A stretch of 51,698 nucleotides of DNA from Candidatus Magasanikbacteria bacterium GW2011_GWC2_37_14 (GCA_000990355.1 LBSX01000009.1:1-51698); one strand, 5' to 3'. Shown: positions 14,227-21,443, counted from the stretch's first letter. Numbers and translations are program-made. Notes: a model not told the origin generated them from the sequence alone.

Positions 14227-15309
14227 TTAAAGCATTGCTTTGATAATTGCCAAAATTTTCTCCTCACTAGCCCTGGGGAGCATTTTTTGTATTTGGGTAC
14301 TCATTTGCCTTTGTAAAATCTGATCGACTAATAATTCACGAATTGTTTTGGCCAATAAATTTCCGTCGGCAGTACGTTCATCTAGTAAAATCACAGCACC
14401 AGCTTGATTTAAAAAGCGCACATTTTCTATTTGATGACCAGGCTTTGGAATAATAATTGCCGGCTTACCCAATGCTGCAATTTCGCTTAAACTACCAAAT
14501 CCCCCTCGAGAAATTACTATACTAGAAGCGCTGTAAGCATCTTTCATTTCTGCACTAAAAAATTTATGTACTTGATAATAATCAGCAAATAATTCTTGGG
14601 CCCTGCTTACTAATTCTTGCGGACGCTCCAAACCAGACAAATGAATTACCTGACAAAAACCTTTTAAATGTGGAATAGATTGGATAATTAATTGATTGAG
14701 TCTCATGGAGCCAGTGCCACCACCCATTGCAAAAACCACTGGTAAATTTTTCTTTAAATTAAATATTTTTTCGGCATTGACCAAATTACCACCAAAAATT
14801 TCCGCTCGCACTGGATTACCCAGCCAAATAGTTTTTTTTATTCTAAGCTTGCCGAAGGATTGTACATTATCTTTTAAAGCTGTAGAAATAACTCTGGCTA
14901 CTGGTGCCATTAATTTGTTGGCCAAACCCACTATTACATCTTGTTGGTGTATCCAAGTTGGCACTCCAAACAACCAAGCAGCAAAATGTACTGGTACCGA
15001 AACAAAACCACCAGCAGAAATACAAATTACTGGCTCTTCTTGCCACATTATTTTTAAGGCTTTAAAAAAGCCAGCAATAATTTTGGCAATATCTATTAAA
15101 TTCCACGGGGATAGATAACGACGAAATTTGCCAGCTGGCAAAGTAATAAATTTTATTCCCTGCTCATTAATTAATTTTTTTTCTGGACCTTTTTTTGTGC
15201 CAATCCACAAAAATTCTACATTTGGATAATGTTTTTTTATAACTTCACTTACTGCTAGTAATGGTGTTACTGGCCCTAAAGTGTAACCTCCGGAAAATAT
15301 TATTTTCAT
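14227..15309 (-). CDS. murG: UDP-GlcNAc:lipid I GlcNAc transferase MurG
   Basis: A 360-residue GT28 glycosyltransferase that makes lipid II at the inner membrane face. The N-terminal loop SGGYTLGPVTPLLAV corresponds to the GGTGGHxxP region but with YTLGP in place of TGGHI. Other matches are SAGGFVSVPVHFAA, WIHQQD, a second glycine loop MGGGTGSMRLNQ, and the UDP-GlcNAc site SRGGFGSLSEIAALGKPAIIIPKPG. The segment QSFGKLRI (about residues 149-156, positions 14840-14875) resembles another dispersed repeat translation. Third gene of the minus operon 16810-14227. A 20-bp perfect palindrome lies between it and ftsW. Confidence 0.95.
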   Translation of the reverse strand: MKIIFSGGYTLGPVTPLLAVSEVIKKHYPNVEFLWIGTKKGPEKKLINEQGIKFITLPAGKFRRYLSPWNLIDIAKIIAGFFKALKIMWQEEPVICISAGGFVSVPVHFAAWLFGVPTWIHQQDVIVGLANKLMAPVARVISTALKDNVQSFGKLRIKKTIWLGNPVRAEIFGGNLVNAEKIFNLKKNLPVVFAMGGGTGSMRLNQLIIQSIPHLKGFCQVIHLSGLERPQELVSRAQELFADYYQVHKFFSAEMKDAYSASSIVISRGGFGSLSEIAALGKPAIIIPKPGHQIENVRFLNQAGAVILLDERTADGNLLAKTIRELLVDQILQRQMSTQIQKMLPRASEEKILAIIKAML

Positions 15310-15326
15310 AATAATTACTTAGGTAC

Positions 15327-15346
15327 AGACGCAAAATTTTGCGTCT
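15327..15346. repeat. 20-bp perfect palindrome between ftsW and murG
   Basis: AGACGCAAAATTTTGCGTCT abuts the ftsW stop codon. The stem would be 10 bp with no loop, and there is no T-run in either direction. It may be an mRNA stability or processing hairpin, or a repeat remnant. Confidence 0.85.
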
Positions 15347-16450
15347 CTACGATTCTACTTGTTTACTCACATTTATTAAAATACCTACTGCCCCCATAGA
15401 AATAGCCAAAGCCGAACCGCCATGAGAAATAAAGGGCAGTGGCACTCCAGTAATTGGCAAAATTCCTACCATAGCACCAATGTTTAAAAATGATTGAGCG
15501 GTAAACCAAATTATGATACCAGAAACTAATAATTTTCCAAAATGATCAGGGGATTTTTTGGCCAAATTAAATCCTCTTACAGCTATTAGATACAACAAAA
15601 CGACCAGACAAAGAGCAAAAACAAAACCCATTTCTTCGGCAATCACCGCATAAATACTATCGGCCGCCACTTCTGGTAAATATTGAAACTTTTGTACAGA
15701 ATTTCCATAACCACGTCCAAAAACACCACCAGAGCCAATTGCCAAGAAAGCCTGATTAATATGATAGCCAATTCCCTGGGGATCTAATTCGGGATGTAAA
15801 AAAGTAGTTAAACGAGCCAGACGATAAGGCGCAATCGCAATTAATAAAATAAAAGCCAAAACACCAACACTAGCCAAACTAATAATATGCGACCATTTGG
15901 CCCCAGCAATAAAAAGTAAAGAAAAAATAATTACAAATAAAATTGCCAAAGTGCCAATGTCTGGTTGTAGGGCTACCAAAATCAAAGGGATCCCCCCAAT
16001 TCCCAAAACAGTTAAAAACCCTTTTTTAAAATCCAATAATTCTTTGCCTTTGGCAACCAAGAGCGCTGCTAAATAAATAATCAAAGCCAATTTGGTAAAT
16101 TCGGCTGGTTGAAAAGAAAAACCAAAAATTGACAACCAACTGCGATTTACTGTGCCATACGAGGAACCAATGCCAGGAATAAAAATTAGAATTAATAGTA
16201 TGATAGAAAAAACAAAAAAAGCCAAACTAAATTTACGTAATTTTTGATAAGGAAATTTAGAAAAAAAGAAAAATAAAAAAATTCCTGGTAAAACACCCAA
16301 GAGTAACTGGCGCTTAATAAAAAAATATACATCGGTAAATCTTTCATGCCCAACAGCGGCACTAGCCGATGTAAGCATTACCAAACCAAACACGAGTAAA
16401 ATTGAAAAATAGGTTAGAAGAGTATAATCGGCTCGCGGAGTTTCTTTCAT
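15347..16450 (-). CDS. ftsW: FtsW/RodA-type SEDS glycosyltransferase
   Basis: A 367-residue polytopic membrane protein that polymerises lipid II. About ten transmembrane helices are visible. Family landmarks are RSWLSIFGFSFQPAEFTKLALI near residue 105, ALQPDIGTLAILF about 165, the glycine-rich periplasmic loop QAFLAIGSGGVFGRGYGNSVQKFQYLPE, and the C-terminal PITGVPLPFISHGGSAL. Placement beside murG favours FtsW over RodA. It starts 3 bp after the upstream membrane-protein gene on the same strand. Confidence 0.95.
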   Translation of the reverse strand: MKETPRADYTLLTYFSILLVFGLVMLTSASAAVGHERFTDVYFFIKRQLLLGVLPGIFLFFFFSKFPYQKLRKFSLAFFVFSIILLILIFIPGIGSSYGTVNRSWLSIFGFSFQPAEFTKLALIIYLAALLVAKGKELLDFKKGFLTVLGIGGIPLILVALQPDIGTLAILFVIIFSLLFIAGAKWSHIISLASVGVLAFILLIAIAPYRLARLTTFLHPELDPQGIGYHINQAFLAIGSGGVFGRGYGNSVQKFQYLPEVAADSIYAVIAEEMGFVFALCLVVLLYLIAVRGFNLAKKSPDHFGKLLVSGIIIWFTAQSFLNIGAMVGILPITGVPLPFISHGGSALAISMGAVGILINVSKQVES

Positions 16451-16453
16451 AAT

Positions 16454-16810
16454 TTAAACATTTAAAAACACGAGCAAAATACAGGCAATTATTAAAAATA
16501 ACTGACAAAGCAAGGTAACTGAATGCAAAATAATACTCATTAACCGGTCTTTGTGCCAAAGCCACCAAGCCAAAAAAGTATTAAGTAAAATTATAAAAAA
16601 CCCTGCCAAAGGCAAATAATAGACTTTCCACCAACTATCGATATAATCTACACCAAACAAAATATTATAATGCAAAAACAATGTTTCTGTTTGTGGATTT
16701 ATTTGCAACGCTAACCACAACCAACAAAAAATATTGGCCAACAGAGCAATTGCCAAGACCAAAATATTAAAAATATTTCTAAAATACAATCTTAATGAAT
16801 TTAATAGCAT
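16454..16810 (-). CDS. Four-helix membrane protein upstream of ftsW
   Basis: A 118-residue product, not recognised. Four hydrophobic segments lie at about residues 15-36, 62-84, 92-106 and 106-117, separated by short loops (NPQTETLFLHYN, WHKDRLM). It is the first gene of the operon with ftsW and murG, with 3 bp spacing, so it is probably linked to lipid II or septal synthesis. That link rests on context only. A family A repeat lies in its leader, between the promoter and the start. Confidence 0.75.
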   Translation of the reverse strand: MLLNSLRLYFRNIFNILVLAIALLANIFCWLWLALQINPQTETLFLHYNILFGVDYIDSWWKVYYLPLAGFFIILLNTFLAWWLWHKDRLMSIILHSVTLLCQLFLIIACILLVFLNV

Positions 16811-16818
16811 ATTTTTAC

Positions 16819-16880
16819 TGTCATCCTGAATTTATTTCAGGATCTCATGAAAGAGATGCTGAAACCAGTTCAGCATGACA
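16819..16880. repeat. Family A palindromic repeat, leader of the ftsW operon
   Basis: Ends TGTCATCCTGAA and TTCAGCATGACA, 62 bp, with inner TTTCAGGATC and GATGCTGAAA. It would be transcribed in the 5' leader of the minus-strand operon. Confidence 0.92.
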
Positions 16881-16885
16881 CTACC

Positions 16886-16914
16886 ATTATACCCCCAAAA
16901 AACCCTCTTGACAA
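16886..16914 (-). promoter_or_regulatory. Promoter of the membrane protein-ftsW-murG operon
   Basis: Minus strand: -35 TTGTCA, 17 bp, -10 TATAAT. Its -35 overlaps the -35 of the opposite rpmA promoter in the same TTGACAA/TTGTCAA heptamer. Confidence 0.8.
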
Positions 16915-16936
16915 GCTAATAAATATAGCTTATAAT
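16908..16936 (+). promoter_or_regulatory. Consensus promoter of rpmA
   Basis: TTGACA, 17 bp, TATAAT, a 12 of 12 match. The leader is about 97 nt and contains a repeat-like segment CCCTGAGCTAGTCGAAGGG. Confidence 0.95.
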
Positions 16937-17039
16937 AAGCGCACTTAATTTATCTTAAAGACATGGTTAACGGCCCTGAGCTAGTCGAAGGGAGCAGTTC
17001 CCAATATACCACTATGTTGGGGGAAAAGATTAAAAATAT

Positions 17040-17321
17040 ATGTCACACAAAAAAGCCGGCGGTTCTACCCGACTAGGCCGTGACTCACAGCCACAGCGCC
17101 TAGGCGCCAAAGTTGGCGATGGTGAAAGAATTAATGCCGGACAAGTAATTGTTCGTCAGCGCGGTACCAGAATTCATCCTGGTAAGAACGTAAAAAAAGG
17201 TAAAGATGACACTTTGTTCTCCGTAATTCCTGGAGTAGTAAAGTTCACCCAAACCAAAAGATTACGTTTTGATGGTACACTTAAGCCAGCCAAATACGTA
17301 AGTGTTATTCCTACAAAATAA
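17040..17321 (+). CDS. rpmA: Ribosomal protein bL27
   Basis: A 93-residue 50S subunit protein near the peptidyl-transferase centre. [21 protein letters not shown] follows the initiator methionine, with no cleavable extension. [13 protein letters not shown] and [14 protein letters not shown] complete the fold. In most bacteria rpmA follows rplU (L21). Here it is alone, with a consensus promoter, a long leader and its own terminator. Confidence 0.98.
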   Translation: MSHKKAGGSTRLGRDSQPQRLGAKVGDGERINAGQVIVRQRGTRIHPGKNVKKGKDDTLFSVIPGVVKFTQTKRLRFDGTLKPAKYVSVIPTK

Positions 17322-17326
17322 AACAC

Positions 17327-17357
17327 AAAATCTCCCGACTAAGTCGGGAGATTTTTG
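17327..17357 (+). terminator. Terminator of rpmA
   Basis: ATCTCCCGACT / AGTCGGGAGAT stem followed by TTTTTGCTTT. Confidence 0.94.
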
Positions 17358-17365
17358 CTTTAGTC

Positions 17366-17507
17366 TGTCATGCTGAATCCTGAAAGTGTCATTCTGAATT
17401 TAGTTCAGAATCTTCAGGACAAGTTTTATTTCAGCATCTTTCCCAAATATAAAAGATCCTGAAACCCTTCGGCGTGAGCTCAGGTCGAATGCAAGTTCAG
17501 GATGACA
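17366..17507. repeat. Composite family A repeat upstream of the FkbM gene
   Basis: At least three half-elements are stacked here: TGTCATGCTGAATCCTGAAA, GTGTCATTCTGAAT...TTCAGAATC, TTTATTTCAGCATC, and a closing TTCAGGATGACA. A foreign segment CCCTTCGGCGTGAGCTCAGG is inserted. A very similar composite lies at 39227-39366. Confidence 0.85.
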
Positions 17508-17518
17508 ATTGTCATCGT

Positions 17519-18286
17519 ATGTTTAAAAAAACACTAAAATTTAATGATCAACTTTTAAATATTTCCTACCAAAGCAAGGCTGATTTAAGTGTGATTGAAG
17601 AATTTTTTATTGATAAAATGTATCGTTCGTTAGATAAAATTATCCCCTCTCTCACCTACCCCATTTTGGACATTGGCGCTCATATAGGTTGCTTTTCGCT
17701 TTTTGCTAATGCTTTAAATTCCAAAATAAAAATAATTGCTTTAGAACCAGAACCAAATAATTTTAAATTATTAAAAGAAAATTTAAAAGTAAATCATTGT
17801 AAAAATGTGACAGCTGCGCAGCAAGCTGTCATCCCCAATTGTCATCCTGAATTTATTTCAGGATCCCCTGGGATGCTGAAACCAGTTCAGCATGACAACA
17901 AGACAACCATCCTTTACCTAAACACCGACTCACACAATCACTCTACTTTTTATGAAACGGAAAATACTCTAGAAGTACCAGCAACTACCCTAGAAAATTT
18001 AATTAGTAAAAGCAAATTGGAAAAAATTTCATTATTAAAAATGGATATTGAGGGTGCGGAATTTGAGATTTTCAAAAATACCTGTGTAGAAACTTGGAGC
18101 AAAATTCAATATATTGTTGTAGAATATCACGAACTCTGTACCACAAGGGTACAGAGTAAATTTAATGGCAACAAAAAAAATGATTTGGAAAATGTTATTC
18201 GCTCTCACGGTTTTTCGGTAGAACACTTTCCCAATCATTACGACAAAAGATTTGGCTTGTTTATTTGTAGGAATAAAAGAATATAA
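17519..18286 (+). CDS. FkbM-family methyltransferase with repeat-derived insert
   Basis: A 255-residue SAM-dependent methyltransferase, probably acting on a sugar or surface glycan. The SAM motifs are LDIGAHIGCFS (about 50-60), ALEPEPNN (about 74-81) and LLKMDIEGAEFEIF. ATG 17519 is chosen because the longer frame reads into the upstream repeat. Residues about 106-127 (NCHPEFISGSPGMLK...QHDN) are the translation of a family A element at 17840-17897, next to a second hairpin (TGACAGCTG / CAAGCTGTCA) coding VTAAQQAV. A third small palindrome at 18130-18152 encodes LCTTRVQ. The protein remains open despite three insertions. Confidence 0.88.
   Translation: MFKKTLKFNDQLLNISYQSKADLSVIEEFFIDKMYRSLDKIIPSLTYPILDIGAHIGCFSLFANALNSKIKIIALEPEPNNFKLLKENLKVNHCKNVTAAQQAVIPNCHPEFISGSPGMLKPVQHDNKTTILYLNTDSHNHSTFYETENTLEVPATTLENLISKSKLEKISLLKMDIEGAEFEIFKNTCVETWSKIQYIVVEYHELCTTRVQSKFNGNKKNDLENVIRSHGFSVEHFPNHYDKRFGLFICRNKRI
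17840..17897. repeat. Family A palindromic repeat inside the FkbM gene
   Basis: 58 bp, ends TGTCATCCTGAA / TTCAGCATGACA, same length and frame behaviour as the murE copy. The peptides of the two copies align residue by residue (CHxEFISxSPGxLKxVQxD). Confidence 0.92.
18130..18152. repeat. Short hairpin of the ACCCTTGTGGT family inside the FkbM gene
   Basis: CTCTGTACC-acaag-GGTACAGAG. The core is the reverse complement of the hairpin core at about 8047-8069. Confidence 0.85.
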
Positions 18287-18318
18287 AAAAACAGCCTAGA
18301 AATTAAGCTGTTTTTTGT
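18286..18318 (+). terminator. Terminator of the FkbM gene
   Basis: AAAAACAGC-11 nt-GCTGTTTTTT directly after the stop codon. Confidence 0.9.
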
Positions 18319-18340
18319 TTCCCTCCTTTTTTCAATTTTC

Positions 18341-18387
18341 CACCGCGGTCAGTATGCACAGTACTTGTGTACTGGCCGACCGCGGTG
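18341..18387 (-). terminator. GC-rich hairpin after the Cys-rich gene
   Basis: CACCGCGGTCAGTA pairs with TACTGGCCGACCGCGGTG (one bulge) and the loop has a nested AGTAC/GTACT. It lies 24 bp past the stop on the minus strand and is followed by GAAAATTGAAAAAAGG, so it is a probable but not classic terminator. Confidence 0.65.
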
Positions 18388-18410
18388 TCCTCCTCAAAAG
18401 AACAGACTGT

Positions 18411-18923
18411 CTACTCCGGACGTTTCCAATGTGGACAGAAAAAACCTAAATCCTGACCATTCAAGACGTATTCGGGAACATGGCCATCCCCGAGTCCGAA
18501 GATTAGGCAGGCTTCACTATTTCGACAACATCTTGTTCTTTTGTCGAAATTGCCACAATCTTCACATAAACGTAGCCTGCCATTGTGTCCTTGAGCTCTT
18601 ACGTACTTCTGCCCGCAGTACTCCAGTTCCGTGACTTGGGGCATTTGTCCAGCGACAAACTCTGCATAGGTGACGCTAGTACTGCCATGACCAGCCCAAC
18701 TACCCTGACCACACTGATCACCGACAGAATTATTACACAGTCGTACTTTCTCTACACCGAGTGCAATCTTACAATAAGTAAAAACTTCAAATTCAATAAT
18801 TCTGTAGCCTTTCCCTCCACAAGCGCGACAAACAACCGCCTCTCCTTTTTGGCAGCTTCTGTCATGCAAATACAGACCAGTTGCTCCACAGTCCGAACAA
18901 TCCACTTTGAACTGTTGCTTCAT
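18411..18923 (-). CDS. GC-rich cysteine-rich (DnaJ-like zinc finger) protein
   Basis: A 170-residue product, not recognised as a whole. It starts with a DnaJ-type cysteine pair: CSDCGATG and CRACGGKG about 20 residues later. Further cysteines are in RLCEDCGNFDKRTRCC and FFCPHW. It probably binds two or more zinc ions. ATG 18923 is chosen because GGGAGG lies 6 bp upstream. The frame stays open 11 codons further. GC content is higher than the neighbouring host genes. A consensus promoter 180 bp upstream and a leader with a terminator-like hairpin suggest regulated expression. Confidence 0.7.
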   Translation of the reverse strand: MKQQFKVDCSDCGATGLYLHDRSCQKGEAVVCRACGGKGYRIIEFEVFTYCKIALGVEKVRLCNNSVGDQCGQGSWAGHGSTSVTYAEFVAGQMPQVTELEYCGQKYVRAQGHNGRLRLCEDCGNFDKRTRCCRNSEACLIFGLGDGHVPEYVLNGQDLGFFCPHWKRPE

Positions 18924-18969
18924 CGCACCCTCCCAAGTTAGTTCGCGAAATGACACTCATTAACCCAGC

Positions 18970-19004
18970 AAAAAGAAAAACACTCCTGGAAGGGTGTTTT
19001 TGAA
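18970..19004 (-). promoter_or_regulatory. Terminator-like hairpin inside the leader of 18411-18923
   Basis: On the minus strand AAAACACCC...GTGTTTTTC forms a stem with T-run, between the promoter at 19105 and the start codon. This is the layout of an attenuator. The opposite strand has the same property, so it could also terminate plus-strand transcription. Confidence 0.5.
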
Positions 19005-19104
19005 ATAATTAGTGAGTTGTGATAAAAAACTTATAATTTTGCTAATTAAAGCAGAAAATCCCCTTTGTTGGATTAATGAAAATTACAAGTTTTAAAGATA
19101 GGTT

Positions 19105-19133
19105 ATTATAGCACAAAAAAAGACCCTTGTCAA
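19105..19133 (-). promoter_or_regulatory. Consensus promoter of the Cys-rich gene
   Basis: Minus strand: TTGACA, 17 bp, TGCTATAAT (extended -10), 12 of 12 match. The transcript has a leader of about 175 nt. On the plus strand the same heptamer gives TTGTCA, 17 bp, TAAAAT, reading antisense into the Nudix gene. That one is weak. Confidence 0.92.
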
Positions 19134-19169
19134 GGCCTTTATCCACCAATAAAATTACAATTGCTAAGA

Positions 19170-19820
19170 TTAGCCAAGATTTTTCAAAAAGCTTTCTATC
19201 TCAGCACTATATTTATTTAAGAAAAATTTTAGATCTTCGGTAAATTGATTTGGCGCATTTTGTATTTCATTCTGTAAATCTTGGTAATCAAAATACATAA
19301 GTCCTGATACTTCTTTGTCGGCAGGCTTTATGGAGCCATTATAAACACCCAAATAAAAATGATACTTATTGGCAATGGGAACTAATTCTCCCTTAAAAAT
19401 CTTTTTAAAATTATTAACGTGTGTTGCTACAAATTTAATTACTGCTAGATTTTCTAAATAATTATTTAATATTTTAAAGGTCTTGGAAAAATCTTCGGTT
19501 GTACCCACCACAATTGAAGGCACACACAATTCTTGCAAGCACTCAACCATTACAGTGTAAGTAGTGGAATCGCCAAATTGCAGATGGCCACCCATGCTCT
19601 TGTCCAACAAAGAAGGATTGTGATTTTTTGTTTTGGATCTTTTTTGTAAAATAATTTCTTTGTCTTTGGTAAACAATAAAACTTGAACTAATTCGGCTGC
19701 CATAGTAGGTTTACCAGTCTTTTTAAATTCTTTTATTTGACTATCGTAAAACTCTTCCCGATCCATGGGGACGGGTTGTTCTAAATCTGTTAATTTGTAG
19801 GTAGTAATTATTTCGGACAT
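19170..19820 (-). CDS. Nudix-fold hydrolase-like protein with altered Nudix box
   Basis: A 216-residue protein resembling the Nudix/IPP-isomerase-like group: AAELVQVLLFTKDKEIILQKRSK followed by MGGHLQFGDSTTYTVMVECLQELCV. The Nudix box normally reads GxxxxxExxxxxxxREuxEExGu. Here GD replaces GE, and the REuxEE core is VECLQE, so one or two metal-binding glutamates are missing. It may be inactive, or act on an unusual substrate. It is monocistronic, and the C-terminal third is helical and family-variable. Confidence 0.75.
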   Translation of the reverse strand: MSEIITTYKLTDLEQPVPMDREEFYDSQIKEFKKTGKPTMAAELVQVLLFTKDKEIILQKRSKTKNHNPSLLDKSMGGHLQFGDSTTYTVMVECLQELCVPSIVVGTTEDFSKTFKILNNYLENLAVIKFVATHVNNFKKIFKGELVPIANKYHFYLGVYNGSIKPADKEVSGLMYFDYQDLQNEIQNAPNQFTEDLKFFLNKYSAEIESFLKNLG

Positions 19821-19900
19821 ATAAAATATTTTACCCTAAAACTAATAATAAATCAAGAAAAAAATATTCCCGACATAACATCGAGAATATTTATTTGAGA

Positions 19901-19999
19901 CTGAATTGCCAATTTTCGTTTGGCTTCCATTACCCCTCTTGTGTTCTCCCCTTATAAAGGGGAGAAAAAATGGAAGATAAACGAGTCGTGGCAATCCAG
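19901..19999. ncRNA. Candidate structured RNA: 99-nt multi-stem hairpin
   Basis: One long foldback with five stems in register: CTG/CAG, ATTGCCA/TGGCAAT, CGTTT/AAACG, CTTCCAT/ATGGAAG and CTCCCCTT/AAGGGGAG. Both strands carry a Shine-Dalgarno-like GGGG plus ATGGAAG start (MEDKRVVAIQL on plus, MEAKRKLAIQSQ on minus), so tiny peptides are an alternative. No promoter is obvious. Confidence 0.5.
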
Positions 20000-20021
20000 T
20001 TGTAAGAAAGAACACTGTCAG

Positions 20022-20098
20022 CGACGACTCAAGTTCACCAGGAACGGTAAATGCCACTGAAACGTGGACTTGAGTGTCGAAAAGGTCTGAGAAGACCT
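20022..20098. repeat. Two further hairpins between Nudix and the GC-rich gene
   Basis: CGACGACTCAAGT pairs with ACTTGAGTGTCG (20022-20079). Then AGGTCT-gag-AAGACCT (20083-20098). With the 19901-19999 foldback they fill the 300-bp gap and may be the structured 3' end of the minus-strand gene 20120-20473. Confidence 0.65.
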
Positions 20099-20119
20099 GG
20101 GTGAAGTGGGCGCGCCGAG

Positions 20120-20473
20120 CTAGATAGCCGGCGAGTTGAAGTAGGCTTCGAACGTCCAGCCGTTGCAGTCGATGCGACCGCGATTACCCGTGGTCATCGG
20201 CGGTTGTTCATCACCTACTTTGACGGAAACGAGCTCGCTGAAGGCGATGATGGCGTGGCTCGCGCCAGGCAGGCTGAAGCCCTTGGGTTCCTCCGTGAGA
20301 TGGAGGTTGATGTGGTGCGGAGGCACCTGCACCTTCTTGCCTGCGATCTCCTTGGGAGGAACACCGGGTTCGATCGCCCCCCGGAACTCCAGAGCCACCT
20401 TGTGGGTGGAACTCGCCTCCTCAATTGCGGCACGTATCATCTCGACGGTCACGCAGCAAGGCACATTTGACAT
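20120..20473 (-). CDS. GC-rich orphan protein, function unknown
   Basis: A 117-residue soluble product, not recognised. Mixed alpha/beta character, no transmembrane segment, histidine-rich patch VPPHHINLHLTEEPKG in the middle and cysteines only at the N-terminus (PCC) and near the end (DCNGW). GAGGT lies about 7 bp before ATG. A TTGACA-17-TATACT promoter precedes it. GC content is much above the host genes around it. With 8829-9023, 9883-10236 and 18411-18923 it forms a set of foreign-looking single genes. Confidence 0.72.
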   Translation of the reverse strand: MSNVPCCVTVEMIRAAIEEASSTHKVALEFRGAIEPGVPPKEIAGKKVQVPPHHINLHLTEEPKGFSLPGASHAIIAFSELVSVKVGDEQPPMTTGNRGRIDCNGWTFEAYFNSPAI

Positions 20474-20521
20474 GGAACTACCTCGTTTTGCCCTTATTGG
20501 GCGGTTGTATGGCCTAAAAAA

Positions 20522-20550
20522 AGTATAGCGGGTTTTTGTTATTTTGTCAA
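20522..20550 (-). promoter_or_regulatory. Promoter of the GC-rich orphan gene
   Basis: Minus strand: TTGACA, 17 bp, TATACT. The leader is about 40 nt, with a GCCC/GGGC hairpin. The -35 is shared with the opposite promoter. Confidence 0.9.
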
Positions 20551-20573
20551 GGTGGTGTGGATAATGGTATACT
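20544..20573 (+). promoter_or_regulatory. Promoter of the M50-like membrane protein gene
   Basis: Plus strand: TTGTCA, 18 bp, TATACT. A family A repeat lies directly behind it in the leader. Confidence 0.75.
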
Positions 20574-20579
20574 GTTTGT

Positions 20580-20637
20580 TGTCATGCTGAATTTATTTCA
20601 ACATCCCAGGAGATCCTGAAATAAATTCTGGATGACA
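20580..20637. repeat. Family A palindromic repeat in a 5' leader
   Basis: 58 bp, TGTCATGCTGAA ... ATTCTGGATGACA, ending 8 bp before the start codon of the following gene. It would fold over the translation start region. Confidence 0.92.
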
Positions 20638-20645
20638 GTTAAAAT

Positions 20646-21440
20646 ATGGTATTCTTTATTACTCTCTTCAAAGCCCTACTCACCCAAATAATTGGTCTAT
20701 TTGGTATTTTTTTTGTTTTTGGTTTTGTATTATATAAATTACAAGAATGGACACAAAAAAATTATGTGCGTTCTATTGGCTGGCGCGGACTATATTGGAC
20801 AGCTTGGTTTGGCACACCCATTCACGAATGGGGCCATGTATTTTTTGCCAAATTATTTCGCCACCAGGTACAGGCAGTGGCGCTTTTTAAACCCAACCAA
20901 CAAACTGGTGGTTTGGGTTATACCGAACATTCTTACAACAGCAAAAGTTTTTATCAAAGTGCAGGTAATTTTTTTGTGGGTGCTGCTCCCTTAATTTGGG
21001 GTTCATTAATTTTGTTTTTAATGCTTTATTTTTTGGTGCCCAATGGCAAGGAAATTTTTACTAATTTAAAAAACACTCCCGATTCTTTAGTGAGTGTTTG
21101 GCAAATGCTAAAATTATTTTTTATTAATCTTTTTACCCCAGAAAATTTACACGCTTGGAATTTTTGGTTATTTTTATATTTATCTTTTTGTATTGCCTCG
21201 CATGTAGCTCCAAGCAAACCTGATCAAAAACAAATGTGGCGCGGATTTTTGATGATTGTTTTAGTATTAACAGTAATAAATATTCTTACCTTGCTAATGA
21301 AAATAAATATTACTGATTATATTTTAAAACTTAATAATTACCTTACCACGTTGGTAACAATTTTTATTTACACCACACTTATTTCTTTTTTACATTTTCT
21401 GCTTTCAACAATTATTTTAAGACCTTTTGGCAGAAAATGA
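20646..21440 (+). CDS. Polytopic membrane protein with HEWGH metalloprotease motif
   Basis: A 264-residue membrane protein. The first helix is at about residues 8-30. The motif TPIHEWGHVFFAKLF follows at about 55-70, an HExxH zinc site next to a membrane segment as in site-2 (M50) proteases. Further helices are at about 104-132, 163-185, 196-216 and 232-258. The second zinc ligand of M50 (NxxPxxxxDG) is not visible, so protease activity is unproven. It is monocistronic, with the start chosen at the only ATG after the repeat. Confidence 0.65.
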   Translation: MVFFITLFKALLTQIIGLFGIFFVFGFVLYKLQEWTQKNYVRSIGWRGLYWTAWFGTPIHEWGHVFFAKLFRHQVQAVALFKPNQQTGGLGYTEHSYNSKSFYQSAGNFFVGAAPLIWGSLILFLMLYFLVPNGKEIFTNLKNTPDSLVSVWQMLKLFFINLFTPENLHAWNFWLFLYLSFCIASHVAPSKPDQKQMWRGFLMIVLVLTVINILTLLMKINITDYILKLNNYLTTLVTIFIYTTLISFLHFLLSTIILRPFGRK

Positions 21441-21443
21441 AAT

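Noticed and set aside
19842-20057. 71-codon minus-strand ORF with GTG start
   Set aside because: It lies across the structured hairpin region, has no ribosome-binding site, and its peptide has no family resemblance.
20163-20528. Plus-strand ORFs opposite the GC-rich gene 20120-20473
   Set aside because: High GC leaves all frames open. Only the minus-strand frame has a promoter and Shine-Dalgarno sequence.
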